Assembly (NCBI RefSeq): GCF_007673095.1
Contig: NZ_VDYZ01000013.1
Coordinates: 1 to 64,000, forward strand
Length of the DNA stretch: 64,000 nt
Origin: Corynebacterium glyciniphilum AJ 3170
GTDB lineage: Bacteria; Actinomycetota; Actinomycetes; Mycobacteriales; Mycobacteriaceae
Direction: 5' to 3'
Part shown: one piece after another, positions 32,716 to 41,590 of the stretch
Numbering within the stretch: the first letter of the stretch is position 1
Layout: every line of letters starts with the position of its first letter
Program-made: the position numbers and the translations under genes
The notes under the pieces: model-generated
Told to the model about the DNA's origin: nothing
Database searches by the model: none
What the model saw: only the letters and a program-made list of their open reading frames with translations

Positions 32716-34029
32716 CTAGCGCTCGATGATCGCGGTGACGCCCTGTCCACCGGCGGCGCAGATGGAGACCAGGGTCCGACCGCCGCCGTTCTGTTCGAGG
32801 GTCTTCGCGGCAGTGGCGATGATGCGGCCACCGGTCGCGGCGAAGGGGTGGCCTGCGGCCAACGACGAGCCCTTGACGTTCAGCTTCGAACGGTCGATGG
32901 CACCCAGCGGGGCGTCCAGGCCGAGACGGTCGCGGCAGTAGTCCTCGGACTCCCACGCCTGCAGGGTCGCCAGGGTCTGGGACGCGAAAGCCTCGTGGAT
33001 CTCGTAGAAGTCGAAGTCCTGGAGGGTCAGACCGTTGCGCTCCAGGAGACGCGGCACTGCGTAGGTCGGGGACATCAGCAGTCCGTCAGGGGTCAGTCCG
33101 TCACGACCGTGCAGGAAATCGACCGATGCGGTCTCGGAGTCGACCAGGTAGGCCTGGACCGGCAGGTTGTGGGCCGCTGCCCACTCCTCGGAGGCAAGCA
33201 GCACCGCAGAGGCGCCGTCGGTCAACGGGGTGGAGTTGGCTGCGGTCATGGTCGCCTGGGTGCCGTGGGCGGCGGCGTCCTTCTTACCGAAGACCGGCTT
33301 GAGCTTCGCCAGCTTCTCGACCGACGAGTCGGCGCGCAGGTTGGTGTCACGCTGGACACCGAGGAACGGGGTCACGAGGTCGTCGAAGAAGCCTTCGTCG
33401 TAGGCTGCGGCGAGCTTCTGGTGTGACTCCACTGCCAGCTTGTCCTGGTCCTCACGGGTCACGTTGAGCTCACGTGCGGTGATGGCGGCGTGATCACCCA
33501 TGGACAGGCCGGTGCGCGGCTCACCGTTCTGCGGCTGCTCCGGAGCGATCTGGGACGGACGGACCGTCCCCAGCAGCTTGACCATCTCACCGGTGGTCTT
33601 GGCGTTGTTCACCTTGATCAGGGTCTTGCGCAACTCGTCGTTGACGGCCAGCGGCGCATCGGAGGTCGTGTCGGTACCACCGGCGATGCCGGCGTCGATA
33701 CGACCAAGCGCGATGGCGTCAGCGACCTGGATGGCGGCCGCCAGGCCCGTTCCACAGGCCTGCTGAAGGTCGAAAGCGGGGGTCTGGGAGTCCAGTGCGG
33801 AGCCCAGCACGACTTCGCGGGTCATGTTGAAGTCACGGGCGTGCTTGAGGACTGCTCCGGCGACGACCATGCCCAACTGCTCGTCCTGCAGGCCGTAACG
33901 GGCGACCAGGCCGTTGATGGCCGCCGTCAGCATGTCCTGGTTGGAAGCGTTCGCGAACTCCTTGTTGGAGCGGGCGAAGGGGGTGCGGTTGCCGCCGAGA
34001 ATGGCGACCTTACGAGGCGAAGTAGTCAT
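32716..34029 (-). CDS. Acetyl-CoA acyltransferase (thiolase), FadA2-like
   Basis: Thiolase of 437 residues: forms or cleaves 3-ketoacyl-CoA. The nucleophilic cysteine is in QQACGTGLAAA, the histidine in SLAAGHPFAATGGR and the second cysteine in ICAAGGQG near the C-terminus; the EIHEAFASQ motif is also present. It is longer than standard FadA and resembles FadI/FadA2. It is divergent from a high-molecular-weight FabG and a MaoC dehydratase, the same arrangement as mycobacterial fadA2, fabG4 and htdX. Likely part of a fatty-acid chain modification or beta-oxidation module. Confidence 0.9.
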   Translation of the reverse strand: MTTSPRKVAILGGNRTPFARSNKEFANASNQDMLTAAINGLVARYGLQDEQLGMVVAGAVLKHARDFNMTREVVLGSALDSQTPAFDLQQACGTGLAAAIQVADAIALGRIDAGIAGGTDTTSDAPLAVNDELRKTLIKVNNAKTTGEMVKLLGTVRPSQIAPEQPQNGEPRTGLSMGDHAAITARELNVTREDQDKLAVESHQKLAAAYDEGFFDDLVTPFLGVQRDTNLRADSSVEKLAKLKPVFGKKDAAAHGTQATMTAANSTPLTDGASAVLLASEEWAAAHNLPVQAYLVDSETASVDFLHGRDGLTPDGLLMSPTYAVPRLLERNGLTLQDFDFYEIHEAFASQTLATLQAWESEDYCRDRLGLDAPLGAIDRSKLNVKGSSLAAGHPFAATGGRIIATAAKTLEQNGGGRTLVSICAAGGQGVTAIIER

Positions 34030-34202
34030 CTGGGTGTTTCTCCATCGTGTGTTGTCGTGTCGTCGTGGGTCGTGGTGTCGGCCAGACGTTGCCGGGAAGT
34101 CTACCGGTGCGGTTCCGTCTGGACCGGCCCCTGAATTTTTATGTAACCCCCGTCACGGAATCTTGAGACGTGGTTCGGGGTCACACACTAGGGTACAAAT
34201 GT

Positions 34203-34217
34203 GAACATACATTGTTC
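34203..34217. promoter_or_regulatory. Inverted repeat in the thiolase/FabG intergenic region
   Basis: GAACATACATTGTTC is a perfect 5-bp inverted repeat around TACAT, and the overlapping AATGT-N6-ACATT gives a second one. It lies between two divergent starts and could bind a regulator of both. No known consensus was matched with confidence; TGTGA at its left resembles only half of a GlxR site. Confidence 0.3.
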
Positions 34218-34273
34218 GGGCGTCCGTAGGTACGCTTTCGAATAACGGATCCACTACCAAGGAGTTACGAACG

Positions 34274-35611
34274 TTGTCTTCCTCCAACAAGGGCCTGCTT
34301 GATCAGGTCGTCAATTCCAGCCTCGCAGGAAAGCTCGGTGTCCCCCAGGGTGAGCCGCTGCGTCGCTACAAGAAGGGCGAGCCCGCCCTGGACGGTCCGG
34401 TGGTCATCGGCGGCGACGGCCGCGTCGCAGCAGGTGTCAAGCCGCTGCTGAGCAACGACTACCAGTTCGTCGACGGCGGCACCGACGCCAAGCGTGCCGC
34501 TCTCGTCTTCGACGCCACCGGCATCACCAAGCCGGAGGAGCTCCACCAGCTCTTCGACTTCTTCAACCCGCAGATGCGCAAGCTGCTCCCCTGCGCCCGA
34601 CTGGTGGTCATCGGCACCACCCCCGAACTGGTGAAGGACCGTGACGAGCACATCGTCCAGCGCTCCCTCGAAGGGTTCACCCGGTCAGTGGCCAAGGAAC
34701 TGCGCCGCGGTGCGACCGCACAACTGGTCTACGTCGCACCGGAGACCTCCTCTGACCTGACCGGTCTCGAATCCACTCTGCGCTTCCTGCTCTCCGGCAA
34801 GTCCGCCTTCGTCGACGGCCAGGTCATCCGGGTCTCCGCTGACGCCTCCACCGCCCCCGAGTCGTGGGATGAGCCGCTCGCCGGCAAGATCGCCGTGGTC
34901 ACCGGTGCCGCCCGCGGTATCGGTGCCGACATCGCCAAGGTTCTCGGCCGCGACGGCGCCAAGGTCATCTGCGTGGACATCCCGGCCGCCGGCGAGGGTC
35001 TCGCGGAGACCGCCAACGCGGTCAAGGGCTCGTCCCTGCCCCTGGACGTGACCGCACCTGACGCGGCAGAGAAGATCAAGTCCCACGCCGAGGAGCGCCA
35101 CGGCGGCAAGGTCGACATCATCGTCCACAACGCCGGAGTCACCCGCGACAAGCTGCTCGCCAACATGGACGAGGGCCGGTGGAACATGGTGCAGAACATC
35201 AACCTCGTCGCACCGGTACGCATCACCGAGGGGCTGCTGCAGAACGGCGGGCTCGCTGACGGCGGACGTGTCGTCGGCGTGTCCTCGATGGCCGGCATCT
35301 CCGGCAACCGCGGTCAGACCAACTACGCCACCACCAAGGCCGGCGTCGTCGGCCTCGTCGACTCCTTCTCCGAGGAACTCGCCGACAAGGGGATCACGGT
35401 CAATGCCGTGGCACCGGGCTTCATCGAGACCGCCATGACCGACGCGATGCCCTTCGGCACCCGCGAAGTGGGTCGTCGTCTCAACTCCCTGGCGCAGGGC
35501 GGCCACACCGTCGATGTCGCAGAGACCATCGCCTACTTCGCCGGCAACGCGTCCAACGCCGTCACCGGCAACACGGTGCGCGTCTGCGGCCAGAACCTGC
35601 TCGGCGCATAG
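34274..35611 (+). CDS. High-molecular-weight 3-oxoacyl-(ACP/CoA) reductase, FabG4-like
   Basis: NADH/NADPH-dependent ketoacyl reductase, 445 residues. The first 200 or so form the flavodoxin-like extra domain known from FabG4. The C-terminal half is a short-chain dehydrogenase with TGAARGIG near residue 210, NAGVTRDK, the catalytic serine of VSSMAG and YATTK near residue 352. The start is TTG with GGAG 9 nt upstream. It is followed after 15 nt by the MaoC dehydratase, so the pair reduces and dehydrates 3-oxoacyl-thioesters in turn. NADH preference of FabG4 is known for mycobacteria and only inferred here. Confidence 0.92.
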   Translation: MSSSNKGLLDQVVNSSLAGKLGVPQGEPLRRYKKGEPALDGPVVIGGDGRVAAGVKPLLSNDYQFVDGGTDAKRAALVFDATGITKPEELHQLFDFFNPQMRKLLPCARLVVIGTTPELVKDRDEHIVQRSLEGFTRSVAKELRRGATAQLVYVAPETSSDLTGLESTLRFLLSGKSAFVDGQVIRVSADASTAPESWDEPLAGKIAVVTGAARGIGADIAKVLGRDGAKVICVDIPAAGEGLAETANAVKGSSLPLDVTAPDAAEKIKSHAEERHGGKVDIIVHNAGVTRDKLLANMDEGRWNMVQNINLVAPVRITEGLLQNGGLADGGRVVGVSSMAGISGNRGQTNYATTKAGVVGLVDSFSEELADKGITVNAVAPGFIETAMTDAMPFGTREVGRRLNSLAQGGHTVDVAETIAYFAGNASNAVTGNTVRVCGQNLLGA

Positions 35612-35626
35612 GAAGGAACCCTCACC

Positions 35627-36553
35627 GTGACTGTCACTTACAAGGAACTCCCCGCCATCCCCGACCTCATGGCGGAGTACAAGGGTGCCGCCAAGAACAT
35701 GGTTCCTGTGGTCGGCGCAAAGCGGTCAGCCACGAAGGACCCGTCGACGGGTTTCGAGGTCAAGGGTGTCACCATCGATATCCCCCACCTCGCCGCGTAC
35801 GCGGACGCCACCGGCCTGCGCCTGGGCAACGAGCTGCCGTACACCTACCCCTACGTGATCTCCTTCGCACTGGTGATGAAGGTGATGTCGACCGACGACT
35901 TCCCTTTCAACGCCGTCGGCGGAGTGCATCTCACCAACGTGATCGAGCAGTCCCGCCCGCTGACCGTTGACGATGTGCTGCACATCCGTACCCACGCCGA
36001 GAACCTGCGTAGGCACCGCAAGGGACTGCTGATCGACATGGTCACCGAGGTTTTCGTCGAAGGTGAGGACAGCGACACCCCGGTGTGGAGGCAGACGTCC
36101 GGCTTCCTCGCCAAGGGCGCCAAACTATCGTCCTCCGCCGACGCCACTGTGGCGGGCCGCGACGAGGACACCGGTTCCCTGTTCGAACGTCCCGATGTCC
36201 CGGAGGACCCCACACCGACGGCGACGTGGCCTGTCGATCAGGCCGGCATCAAGGTCTACGCGGACGCCTCAGGCGACAAGAACCCGATCCACGTGTCCTC
36301 ATTGGGCGCAAAGGCATTCGGTTTCCCCGCGACGATCGCCCACGGTATGTGGTCAGCGGCCCGGATCCTCAGCGGGCTGGAAGGCCTGCTGCCGGCCGCA
36401 GGGAAGTACTCGGTGGAGTTCGCCAAGCCGATCGTCCTCCCCACGAAGGTCGCGTTCTTCACGGAGAAGGACGGCGAGAACTGGAACATCCAGTTGCGCA
36501 AGGCCTCCAAACTGGAGACGCTCCACGCGATCGCAGAGGTGACGCCCGCGTAG
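35627..36553 (+). CDS. MaoC-like (R)-specific enoyl hydratase/3-hydroxyacyl dehydratase, HtdX-like
   Basis: 308 residues with two hot-dog halves; the C-terminal one carries the hydratase-2 motif YADASGDKNPIH followed by GFPATIAHGMWSA, with the catalytic Asp and His. The N-terminal half lacks this motif and is probably structural. It lies in one transcript with the FabG4-like gene, whose product makes its substrate. Homologous to Rv0241c/HtdX by layout. Confidence 0.88.
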   Translation: MTVTYKELPAIPDLMAEYKGAAKNMVPVVGAKRSATKDPSTGFEVKGVTIDIPHLAAYADATGLRLGNELPYTYPYVISFALVMKVMSTDDFPFNAVGGVHLTNVIEQSRPLTVDDVLHIRTHAENLRRHRKGLLIDMVTEVFVEGEDSDTPVWRQTSGFLAKGAKLSSSADATVAGRDEDTGSLFERPDVPEDPTPTATWPVDQAGIKVYADASGDKNPIHVSSLGAKAFGFPATIAHGMWSAARILSGLEGLLPAAGKYSVEFAKPIVLPTKVAFFTEKDGENWNIQLRKASKLETLHAIAEVTPA

Positions 36554-36584
36554 TCACCCCGTTGCCTCGCCAGCATCGTTACCG

Positions 36585-36613
36585 AGCCCCGCACACCCCC
36601 GGTGTGCGGGGCT
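36585..36613 (+). terminator. Terminator after the MaoC gene
   Basis: Positions 36585-36597 and 36601-36613 form a perfect 13-bp GC-rich stem with a 3-nt loop, 32 nt after the stop codon. It is followed by TCTGCAG, without a long U-run. Confidence 0.65.
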
Positions 36614-36660
36614 TCTGCAGTGCCGCCCCGCTCAGACGGGGGTGCCTACAGGCGGAGAAC

Positions 36661-36681
36661 GTATACTCCCTAGGGGTATAC
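36661..36681. promoter_or_regulatory. CsoR-like copper operator overlapping a -10 box
   Basis: GTATACTCCCTAGGGGTATAC is a 21-bp palindrome with only one mismatched pair. It strongly resembles CsoR operators (TACCCC..GGGGTA cores). TATACT at 36662-36667 is a good -10, so a bound repressor would block transcription of the lipoprotein and ATPase genes behind it, and copper would release it. No csoR gene is present in the window. Confidence 0.75.
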
Positions 36682-36710
36682 CGACAACCACACGGAAGGC
36701 AGGACCCCGT

Positions 36711-37295
36711 ATGACCAGACGACTGGTAACCCTGACCGCAGTTGCTCTCCTCGGCGGCGCACTGACGCTGACAGCATGCAGCTCCGACCAGAATGACAGC
36801 ACGACAACCGAAACCCCGCACGACGACGCACACATGGACGACATGGACCATATGGACCACATGGACCATCCCGCTGACGGAGGCCCCGCTCCCGAGGGCA
36901 TAACCGAGGCAGAGGACCCCGGTTATCCCGTGGGAACGGACGTCGTGCTCACGGCCGACCACATGGCAGGCATGGACGGTGCCACCGCGACCATCTCGGG
37001 GGCCTTCGACACCTACACCTACTCCGTCTCCTACACCCCCACCGACGGAGGCGAGCCGGTCTCCGACCACAAGTGGGTCGTCCAGGAGGAACTCGCCGAT
37101 GTCGGCGACGAGCGGGTGGCGGACGGCGAAACCGTCACCCTCGAGGCCGACCACATGCCGGGGATGGACGGCGCCGAGGCGACGATCGACAGCTCGACCG
37201 ATGAGACGGTCTACATGGTCGACTACGATGCCGACGGCATGACCATGACGAACCACAAATGGGTCACCGAGAGCGAGATCCGCCCGGCCGAGTAG
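36711..37295 (+). CDS. YdhK-type (DUF1541) lipoprotein with duplicated domain
   Basis: 194 residues. Lipoprotein signal peptide with lipobox LTAC (Cys23), followed by an Asp/His/Met-rich stretch (36-53, repeats of MDH). Two copies of the YdhK domain follow (about 72-128 and 138-190), each with ADHMxGMDGA and (D/N)HKWV. The Met/His-rich motifs suggest extracellular copper binding or protection. AGGA lies six nt before the ATG at 36711. It is co-transcribed with the CopB-type ATPase 32 nt downstream and lies under a CsoR-like operator. Copper function is inferred from context. Confidence 0.88.
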   Translation: MTRRLVTLTAVALLGGALTLTACSSDQNDSTTTETPHDDAHMDDMDHMDHMDHPADGGPAPEGITEAEDPGYPVGTDVVLTADHMAGMDGATATISGAFDTYTYSVSYTPTDGGEPVSDHKWVVQEELADVGDERVADGETVTLEADHMPGMDGAEATIDSSTDETVYMVDYDADGMTMTNHKWVTESEIRPAE

Positions 37296-37327
37296 CCGCT
37301 CTGAGGCCCAAGGAGGAGAACCGCGAG

Positions 37328-39403
37328 ATGCACGACCACCACACTCACCACGACGCACACACCGAACAGAGTCACGACGCACACTCTGAGCACGACGGCC
37401 ACGGCGCTCACAGCGGCCACGGCCATCACGTGGCCCAGTTCCGACGCCTGTTCTGGATCATGCTTGTCCTCGCCGTTCCCGTCGTGGCGTTCAACGACAT
37501 GTTCGCCAGCCTGATCGGATACACCCTGCCGGACACCGGGATCGTCGAATGGGTATCCCCTGTGCTCGGAACCGTCATGTACGTCTGGGGAGGACGCCCG
37601 TTCCTGACGGGCGGCAAGGACGAGATCATGTCGCGGCAACCGGGGATGATGCTGCTGATCGCGCTGGCGATCACCGTCGCTTTCATTGCCTCCTGGGGCG
37701 CAAGTCTCCACCTGTTGAGCCACGAGCTCGACTTCTGGTGGGAGCTGGCGTTGCTCGTGGTGATCATGCTTCTGGGCCACTGGATCGAGATGAGGTCCCT
37801 GGCACAGACCTCGTCTGCGCTCGATTCACTTGCCGCACTACTGCCAGACGAAGCCGAGAAGGTCGCGGAGGACGGGACAGTCTCCACGGTCTCTCCGGAC
37901 GAACTCCAGTTGCATGATGTCGTGATCGTGCGGCCGGGTGCCTCCGTTCCCGCCGACGGCACCATTGTCGACGGCTCGGCGTCCATGGACGAATCCATGG
38001 TGACCGGCGAATCAGCGACCGTCCGCCGCGACGTCGGCGACGATGTCGTCGCCGGTACCGTCGCGACCGATTCCGGCCTCCGAGTGGAGATCAGTGCCGT
38101 CGGGGACGACACCGCCCTGGCCGGTATCCGGGCGCTGGTATCCGAGGCCCAGAACTCCTCCTCACGGGCGCAACGACTCGCCGACACCGCTGCGGGATGG
38201 CTCTTCTGGTTCGCGCTCGGAGCCGCGGTCATCACGGCGGTGGTCTGGTCCGTCGCCGGACGGCCGGAGGATGCCGTGGTCCGTACGATCACCGTCCTGG
38301 TCATCGCGTGCCCCCATGCGCTCGGCCTCGCCATCCCTCTGGTGGTGTCGATCGCCACGGAACGCGCGGCGCGCTCAGGCATCCTGATCAAGGACCGGCT
38401 CGCTCTGGAATCCATGCGGTCGGTGGACACCGTCCTCTTCGACAAGACCGGGACCCTCACCCGTGGCGAACCCGCCGTCACCGGGATCGCCGTCGGCGAC
38501 GCCGGTCTCGACGAGGACCGGATTCTCTCGGTCGCGGCAGCTGCGGAAACCGACAGCGAACATCCTCTGGCCCGGGCGATCACGGGTGCTGCACAGCGTC
38601 GCGAGCTTTCTGTCCCCCGGGCAACGGACTTCTCTTCATCACCAGCCGTCGGAGTGAAGGCCACAGTGGACGGAGCCACCGTCGAGGTCGGCGGACCCTA
38701 CCTCCTTGAACAGCACGGGGCCTCTGAACTGGCCGATGCAGACCACTGGCGTGAGGAAGGTGCCATCATCCTTCACGTCCTCGTCGACGGCACGGTGGCG
38801 GGCGCACTACGGTTGGCCGATGAGATCCGTCCCGAATCATGGGAGGCGGTCGAGGAACTGCACACGCGGGGTGCACAGGTCATGATGATCACCGGTGATG
38901 CGCAGGCAGTGGCGGATTCCGTCGCCACGGAACTCGGGATCGACCGGGTCTTCGCCGGGGTCCGTCCCGAGGACAAGGCCGCGAAGGTCTCTGAGCTCCA
39001 TGACCAGGGACGGCGGGTCGCCATGGTCGGCGACGGTGTCAACGACGCCCCCGCACTCGCCGCCGCTGACGTCGGAATCGCCATCGGCGCAGGGACCGAT
39101 GTCGCGATCGGTTCAGCCGGCGTCATCCTCGCCAGCTCCGATCCCCGGTCCGTCCTGTCCGTCATCGACCTTTCGCGTGCCACGTACCGCAAGATGACCC
39201 AGAACCTCTGGTGGGCCGCAGGCTACAACCTGGTCTCTGTGCCGTTGGCCGCCGGGGTGCTTGCGCCGGTCGGCTTCGTCCTGCCGATGAGTGTGGGCGC
39301 GATCCTGATGTCGGCGTCGACGGTGGTGGTCGCGTTGAACGCCCAGTTGCTGCGCCGGGTCGACCTGCATCGGTCAGCTCCTCATGGCCGTCCAGGGGAG
39401 TGA
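37328..39403 (+). CDS. CopB-type (P1B) copper-exporting ATPase
   Basis: Membrane P-type ATPase of 691 residues. The metal-site motif in the sixth helix is CPH (VIACPHALGL, near residue 327), which marks the CopB/P1B-3 class rather than the CPC of CopA. Other motifs: TGES in the actuator domain, DKTGTLTRGE with the phosphorylated Asp near 372, SEHPLARAI, and MVGDGVNDAPAL. Instead of HMA domains the first 36 residues are extremely rich in histidine (runs such as HDHHTHHDAH), a typical CopB N-terminus. The preferred ion is usually Cu(I) or Cu(II). ATG at 37328 follows an AGGAGGAG ribosome site. Confidence 0.93.
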   Translation: MHDHHTHHDAHTEQSHDAHSEHDGHGAHSGHGHHVAQFRRLFWIMLVLAVPVVAFNDMFASLIGYTLPDTGIVEWVSPVLGTVMYVWGGRPFLTGGKDEIMSRQPGMMLLIALAITVAFIASWGASLHLLSHELDFWWELALLVVIMLLGHWIEMRSLAQTSSALDSLAALLPDEAEKVAEDGTVSTVSPDELQLHDVVIVRPGASVPADGTIVDGSASMDESMVTGESATVRRDVGDDVVAGTVATDSGLRVEISAVGDDTALAGIRALVSEAQNSSSRAQRLADTAAGWLFWFALGAAVITAVVWSVAGRPEDAVVRTITVLVIACPHALGLAIPLVVSIATERAARSGILIKDRLALESMRSVDTVLFDKTGTLTRGEPAVTGIAVGDAGLDEDRILSVAAAAETDSEHPLARAITGAAQRRELSVPRATDFSSSPAVGVKATVDGATVEVGGPYLLEQHGASELADADHWREEGAIILHVLVDGTVAGALRLADEIRPESWEAVEELHTRGAQVMMITGDAQAVADSVATELGIDRVFAGVRPEDKAAKVSELHDQGRRVAMVGDGVNDAPALAAADVGIAIGAGTDVAIGSAGVILASSDPRSVLSVIDLSRATYRKMTQNLWWAAGYNLVSVPLAAGVLAPVGFVLPMSVGAILMSASTVVVALNAQLLRRVDLHRSAPHGRPGE

Positions 39404-39408
39404 CGGTG

Positions 39409-41418
39409 CTACGGTGCGGTCGCGGCCTCCGCAGATTTCGCCGTGACCGTGATGATGTCGTCGCCGAAAGCGGCGACCGGGGCCGGCAGCCCTTCCACCG
39501 TCGAAAAACTCTTTGTGTTGACCACGATGACGGGGGTCACGGCCGAATACCCGGCATCACGGATCCGCTGGGCGTCGAACCGGATCAGGGGCGTACCTGC
39601 TGTCACTGTCTGCTTCTTCTCGACAAGGACCTCGAAGCCCGCACCGCCCATCTTCACCGTGTCGATGCCGATATGGATCAGCAGGTCGATTCCGTTGTCC
39701 AACCGTAGCCCGACGGCGTGACCGGACTTCTGGACCGTCAGAATCTTCCCGTCGTCGGGCGCCACGACCGTGTCACCCGACGGTTCGATGGCGATCCCCT
39801 GCCCGAGTGCCGCCGAGGAGAAGGCGGGGTCGTCGACCCCGGACAACGGTACGGCTCTCCCCTCGACAGGGGCGGTGACCACGGTGACCGTCCCGGGCTC
39901 CAGAGCAGACTTCGACGTTGCTGCGGCAAGATCTGACTCCGGTGCCCCGCGCCCCTCACCGTCGGCACCGCCCTCCTTCTCGCGCTCGGCGGCGAGTCCT
40001 GCGAGAACCTCCGCTTTCTCGTCCTTACCCCGGTAGTCGAAGAAGACGACCAGCAGCATCGAGGTGAAGAACGCGGCGGCGATACCGATGAGGTATCCGC
40101 CCCACGGGTCCATGGCGGGGAAGGTCAGCAGAGAGGTGAACACGAAGGCACTTGCCTTGACGTCGAAGAACCCGATGATGACGCCGCCGACCAGACACCC
40201 CGGCAGCAGCCGGACGTAGGTCTTCTTGAACCTCAGCAGGACACCGTAGAGCGACGGTTCCGAGATGCCCCCGAACAGACCGGCCATCAGACCACCCAAC
40301 GACACCTGTCGCATCCCCCTGTTCTTCTCGCGGAAGGAGATGAACAGGACCCCTGCCACGACACCGAAACAGGCGAAGTTCCAGGCCCCCATCGGCCCCT
40401 GGATGAAGTCGTAGCCGAGGGTGGCGATGTTCTGGATCATGATGGCGTTGAGCGGCCAGTGCAGACCCAACGGCACCAGGAAAGGGTACAGCAGCGGGAT
40501 GATCACCGCGAGGATGAACGGCGAGACCCCATTCAGCCACAGCAGGAAATCCGAGATACCGTTCCCGATGCCGATACCGAACGGTCCCAGGAGGAATGCC
40601 GTGGCCGGGATCATGATCAACAGGGAGAAGAACGGAACGAAGACCATCTGGACCGCCGCGGGAATGATCTTCTTCAGCCCCTTCTCCACCCAGTACAGCC
40701 CGATGGCAGCGATCAACGGCGGGAAGACCTGTGAGGAGTAGTCGTTGAGCACCAGCGGAATGCCGAAGATGTGGACGGTCTCCCCTGCATCTCCGAGTGA
40801 GAGGAACTCCGGCGTCAGAAGCGCCGCCGGGATGGCGGCCCCGACCCACTCGTTCGCGCCCAGCTTCCGCGCCGCGGTTGCGCCGATCATGATCGGGAGG
40901 AAGTAGAAGACCGACCGCCACATCGCATGCAAGAGGACGTAACCGTCAGGCTGGTCCGCCATGTCGGCCCGGAAGTCCTGCATGTTGAAGGTGTCTGCCA
41001 GCACGAGCATCGTGATGATCAGGGACGCACCCAACAACGCCCACAGCACCGGGCGGAAGGTGTCTGAAAGGAATTCGAAGCAGTAGTTGACCCAGTCGTA
41101 CCGGCCGCGGACCCCGCCGTACTCCTTCTTCGACGAGGACCTCGCCCCCGCCTCGGTGTCCCCCATCCCGGGCTCCTTGACGATGGCGTTGTAGTAGTCG
41201 GCGACCCCTCCCCCCATCACCACCTGGAGCCCGGTACTTCCCTGTTCGACGACACCGAGGACGGCCGGATCACTGTCGAGTGTGTCCTTGTCCACTTTCG
41301 AACGGTCGACCAGGTCGAAGCGGAGTCGTGTTGCGCAGTATGTCAGTGAGGAGACGTTGTCCGCTCCTCCGATCTCCCGGAGGATGTGCCGGGACGTTTC
41401 TGTGGTCGCAGAGGCCAT
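39409..41418 (-). CDS. ptsG: Glucose-specific PTS permease EIIBCA
   Basis: Imports glucose and phosphorylates it. 669 residues in the order IIB (1-90, phosphocysteine Cys28 in LTYCATRLRF), IIC (about 125-480, ten or so membrane helices, e.g. RPVLWALLGASLI and GGISEPSLYGVLLRF), a charged linker, and IIA (about 520-650, active His582 in LIHIGIDTV). It resembles remembered C. glutamicum PtsG over its whole length, including SSKKEYGGVRG and the IIC helices, so a glucose rather than sucrose or beta-glucoside specificity is assigned. ATG 41418 matches the PtsG N-terminus; an upstream ATG would start before the promoter. It ends 5 nt from the convergent copB-type gene. Confidence 0.92.
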   Translation of the reverse strand: MASATTETSRHILREIGGADNVSSLTYCATRLRFDLVDRSKVDKDTLDSDPAVLGVVEQGSTGLQVVMGGGVADYYNAIVKEPGMGDTEAGARSSSKKEYGGVRGRYDWVNYCFEFLSDTFRPVLWALLGASLIITMLVLADTFNMQDFRADMADQPDGYVLLHAMWRSVFYFLPIMIGATAARKLGANEWVGAAIPAALLTPEFLSLGDAGETVHIFGIPLVLNDYSSQVFPPLIAAIGLYWVEKGLKKIIPAAVQMVFVPFFSLLIMIPATAFLLGPFGIGIGNGISDFLLWLNGVSPFILAVIIPLLYPFLVPLGLHWPLNAIMIQNIATLGYDFIQGPMGAWNFACFGVVAGVLFISFREKNRGMRQVSLGGLMAGLFGGISEPSLYGVLLRFKKTYVRLLPGCLVGGVIIGFFDVKASAFVFTSLLTFPAMDPWGGYLIGIAAAFFTSMLLVVFFDYRGKDEKAEVLAGLAAEREKEGGADGEGRGAPESDLAAATSKSALEPGTVTVVTAPVEGRAVPLSGVDDPAFSSAALGQGIAIEPSGDTVVAPDDGKILTVQKSGHAVGLRLDNGIDLLIHIGIDTVKMGGAGFEVLVEKKQTVTAGTPLIRFDAQRIRDAGYSAVTPVIVVNTKSFSTVEGLPAPVAAFGDDIITVTAKSAEAATAP

Positions 41419-41466
41419 GTGTCGTTCCGCCTTGGTGAGGTGAAAGGGGGTGCGTCGCCCGGGTCG

Positions 41467-41487
41467 GGTGACGTCCTCCACATCATA
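41467..41487 (-). promoter_or_regulatory. ptsG promoter with GlxR-like site
   Basis: On the minus strand TATGAT (41482-41487) is a good -10; a weak -35, TTATCT, lies 17 nt upstream. Directly downstream, TGTGGAGGACGTCACC (41467-41482) fits the GlxR/CRP pattern TGTGA-N6-TCACA at 8 of 10 positions. A protein bound there would repress, as GlxR does on C. glutamicum ptsG. The leader is about 55-60 nt, with AAGGCGGA before the ATG. Confidence 0.5.
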
Positions 41488-41530
41488 GAACTTCACCATG
41501 AAAAAGATAAGGTCCCCGGACACAGCAGAA

Positions 41531-41566
41531 GACCCGGCCCACCCCGGGAACGGGGTGGGCCGGGTC
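41531..41566 (-). terminator. Terminator of rpsA
   Basis: Positions 41531-41546 and 41551-41566 form a perfect 16-bp GC-rich stem with a 4-nt loop, 24 nt after the rpsA stop. It separates rpsA from ptsG. Confidence 0.8.
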
Positions 41567-41590
41567 AGTACCGCAGCTCAGGCGACGGTA

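Noticed and set aside
34140-34260. Full GlxR site between the thiolase and FabG4 genes
   Set aside because: Only one half (TGTGA) fits; the second half does not. Kept only as an unnamed inverted repeat.
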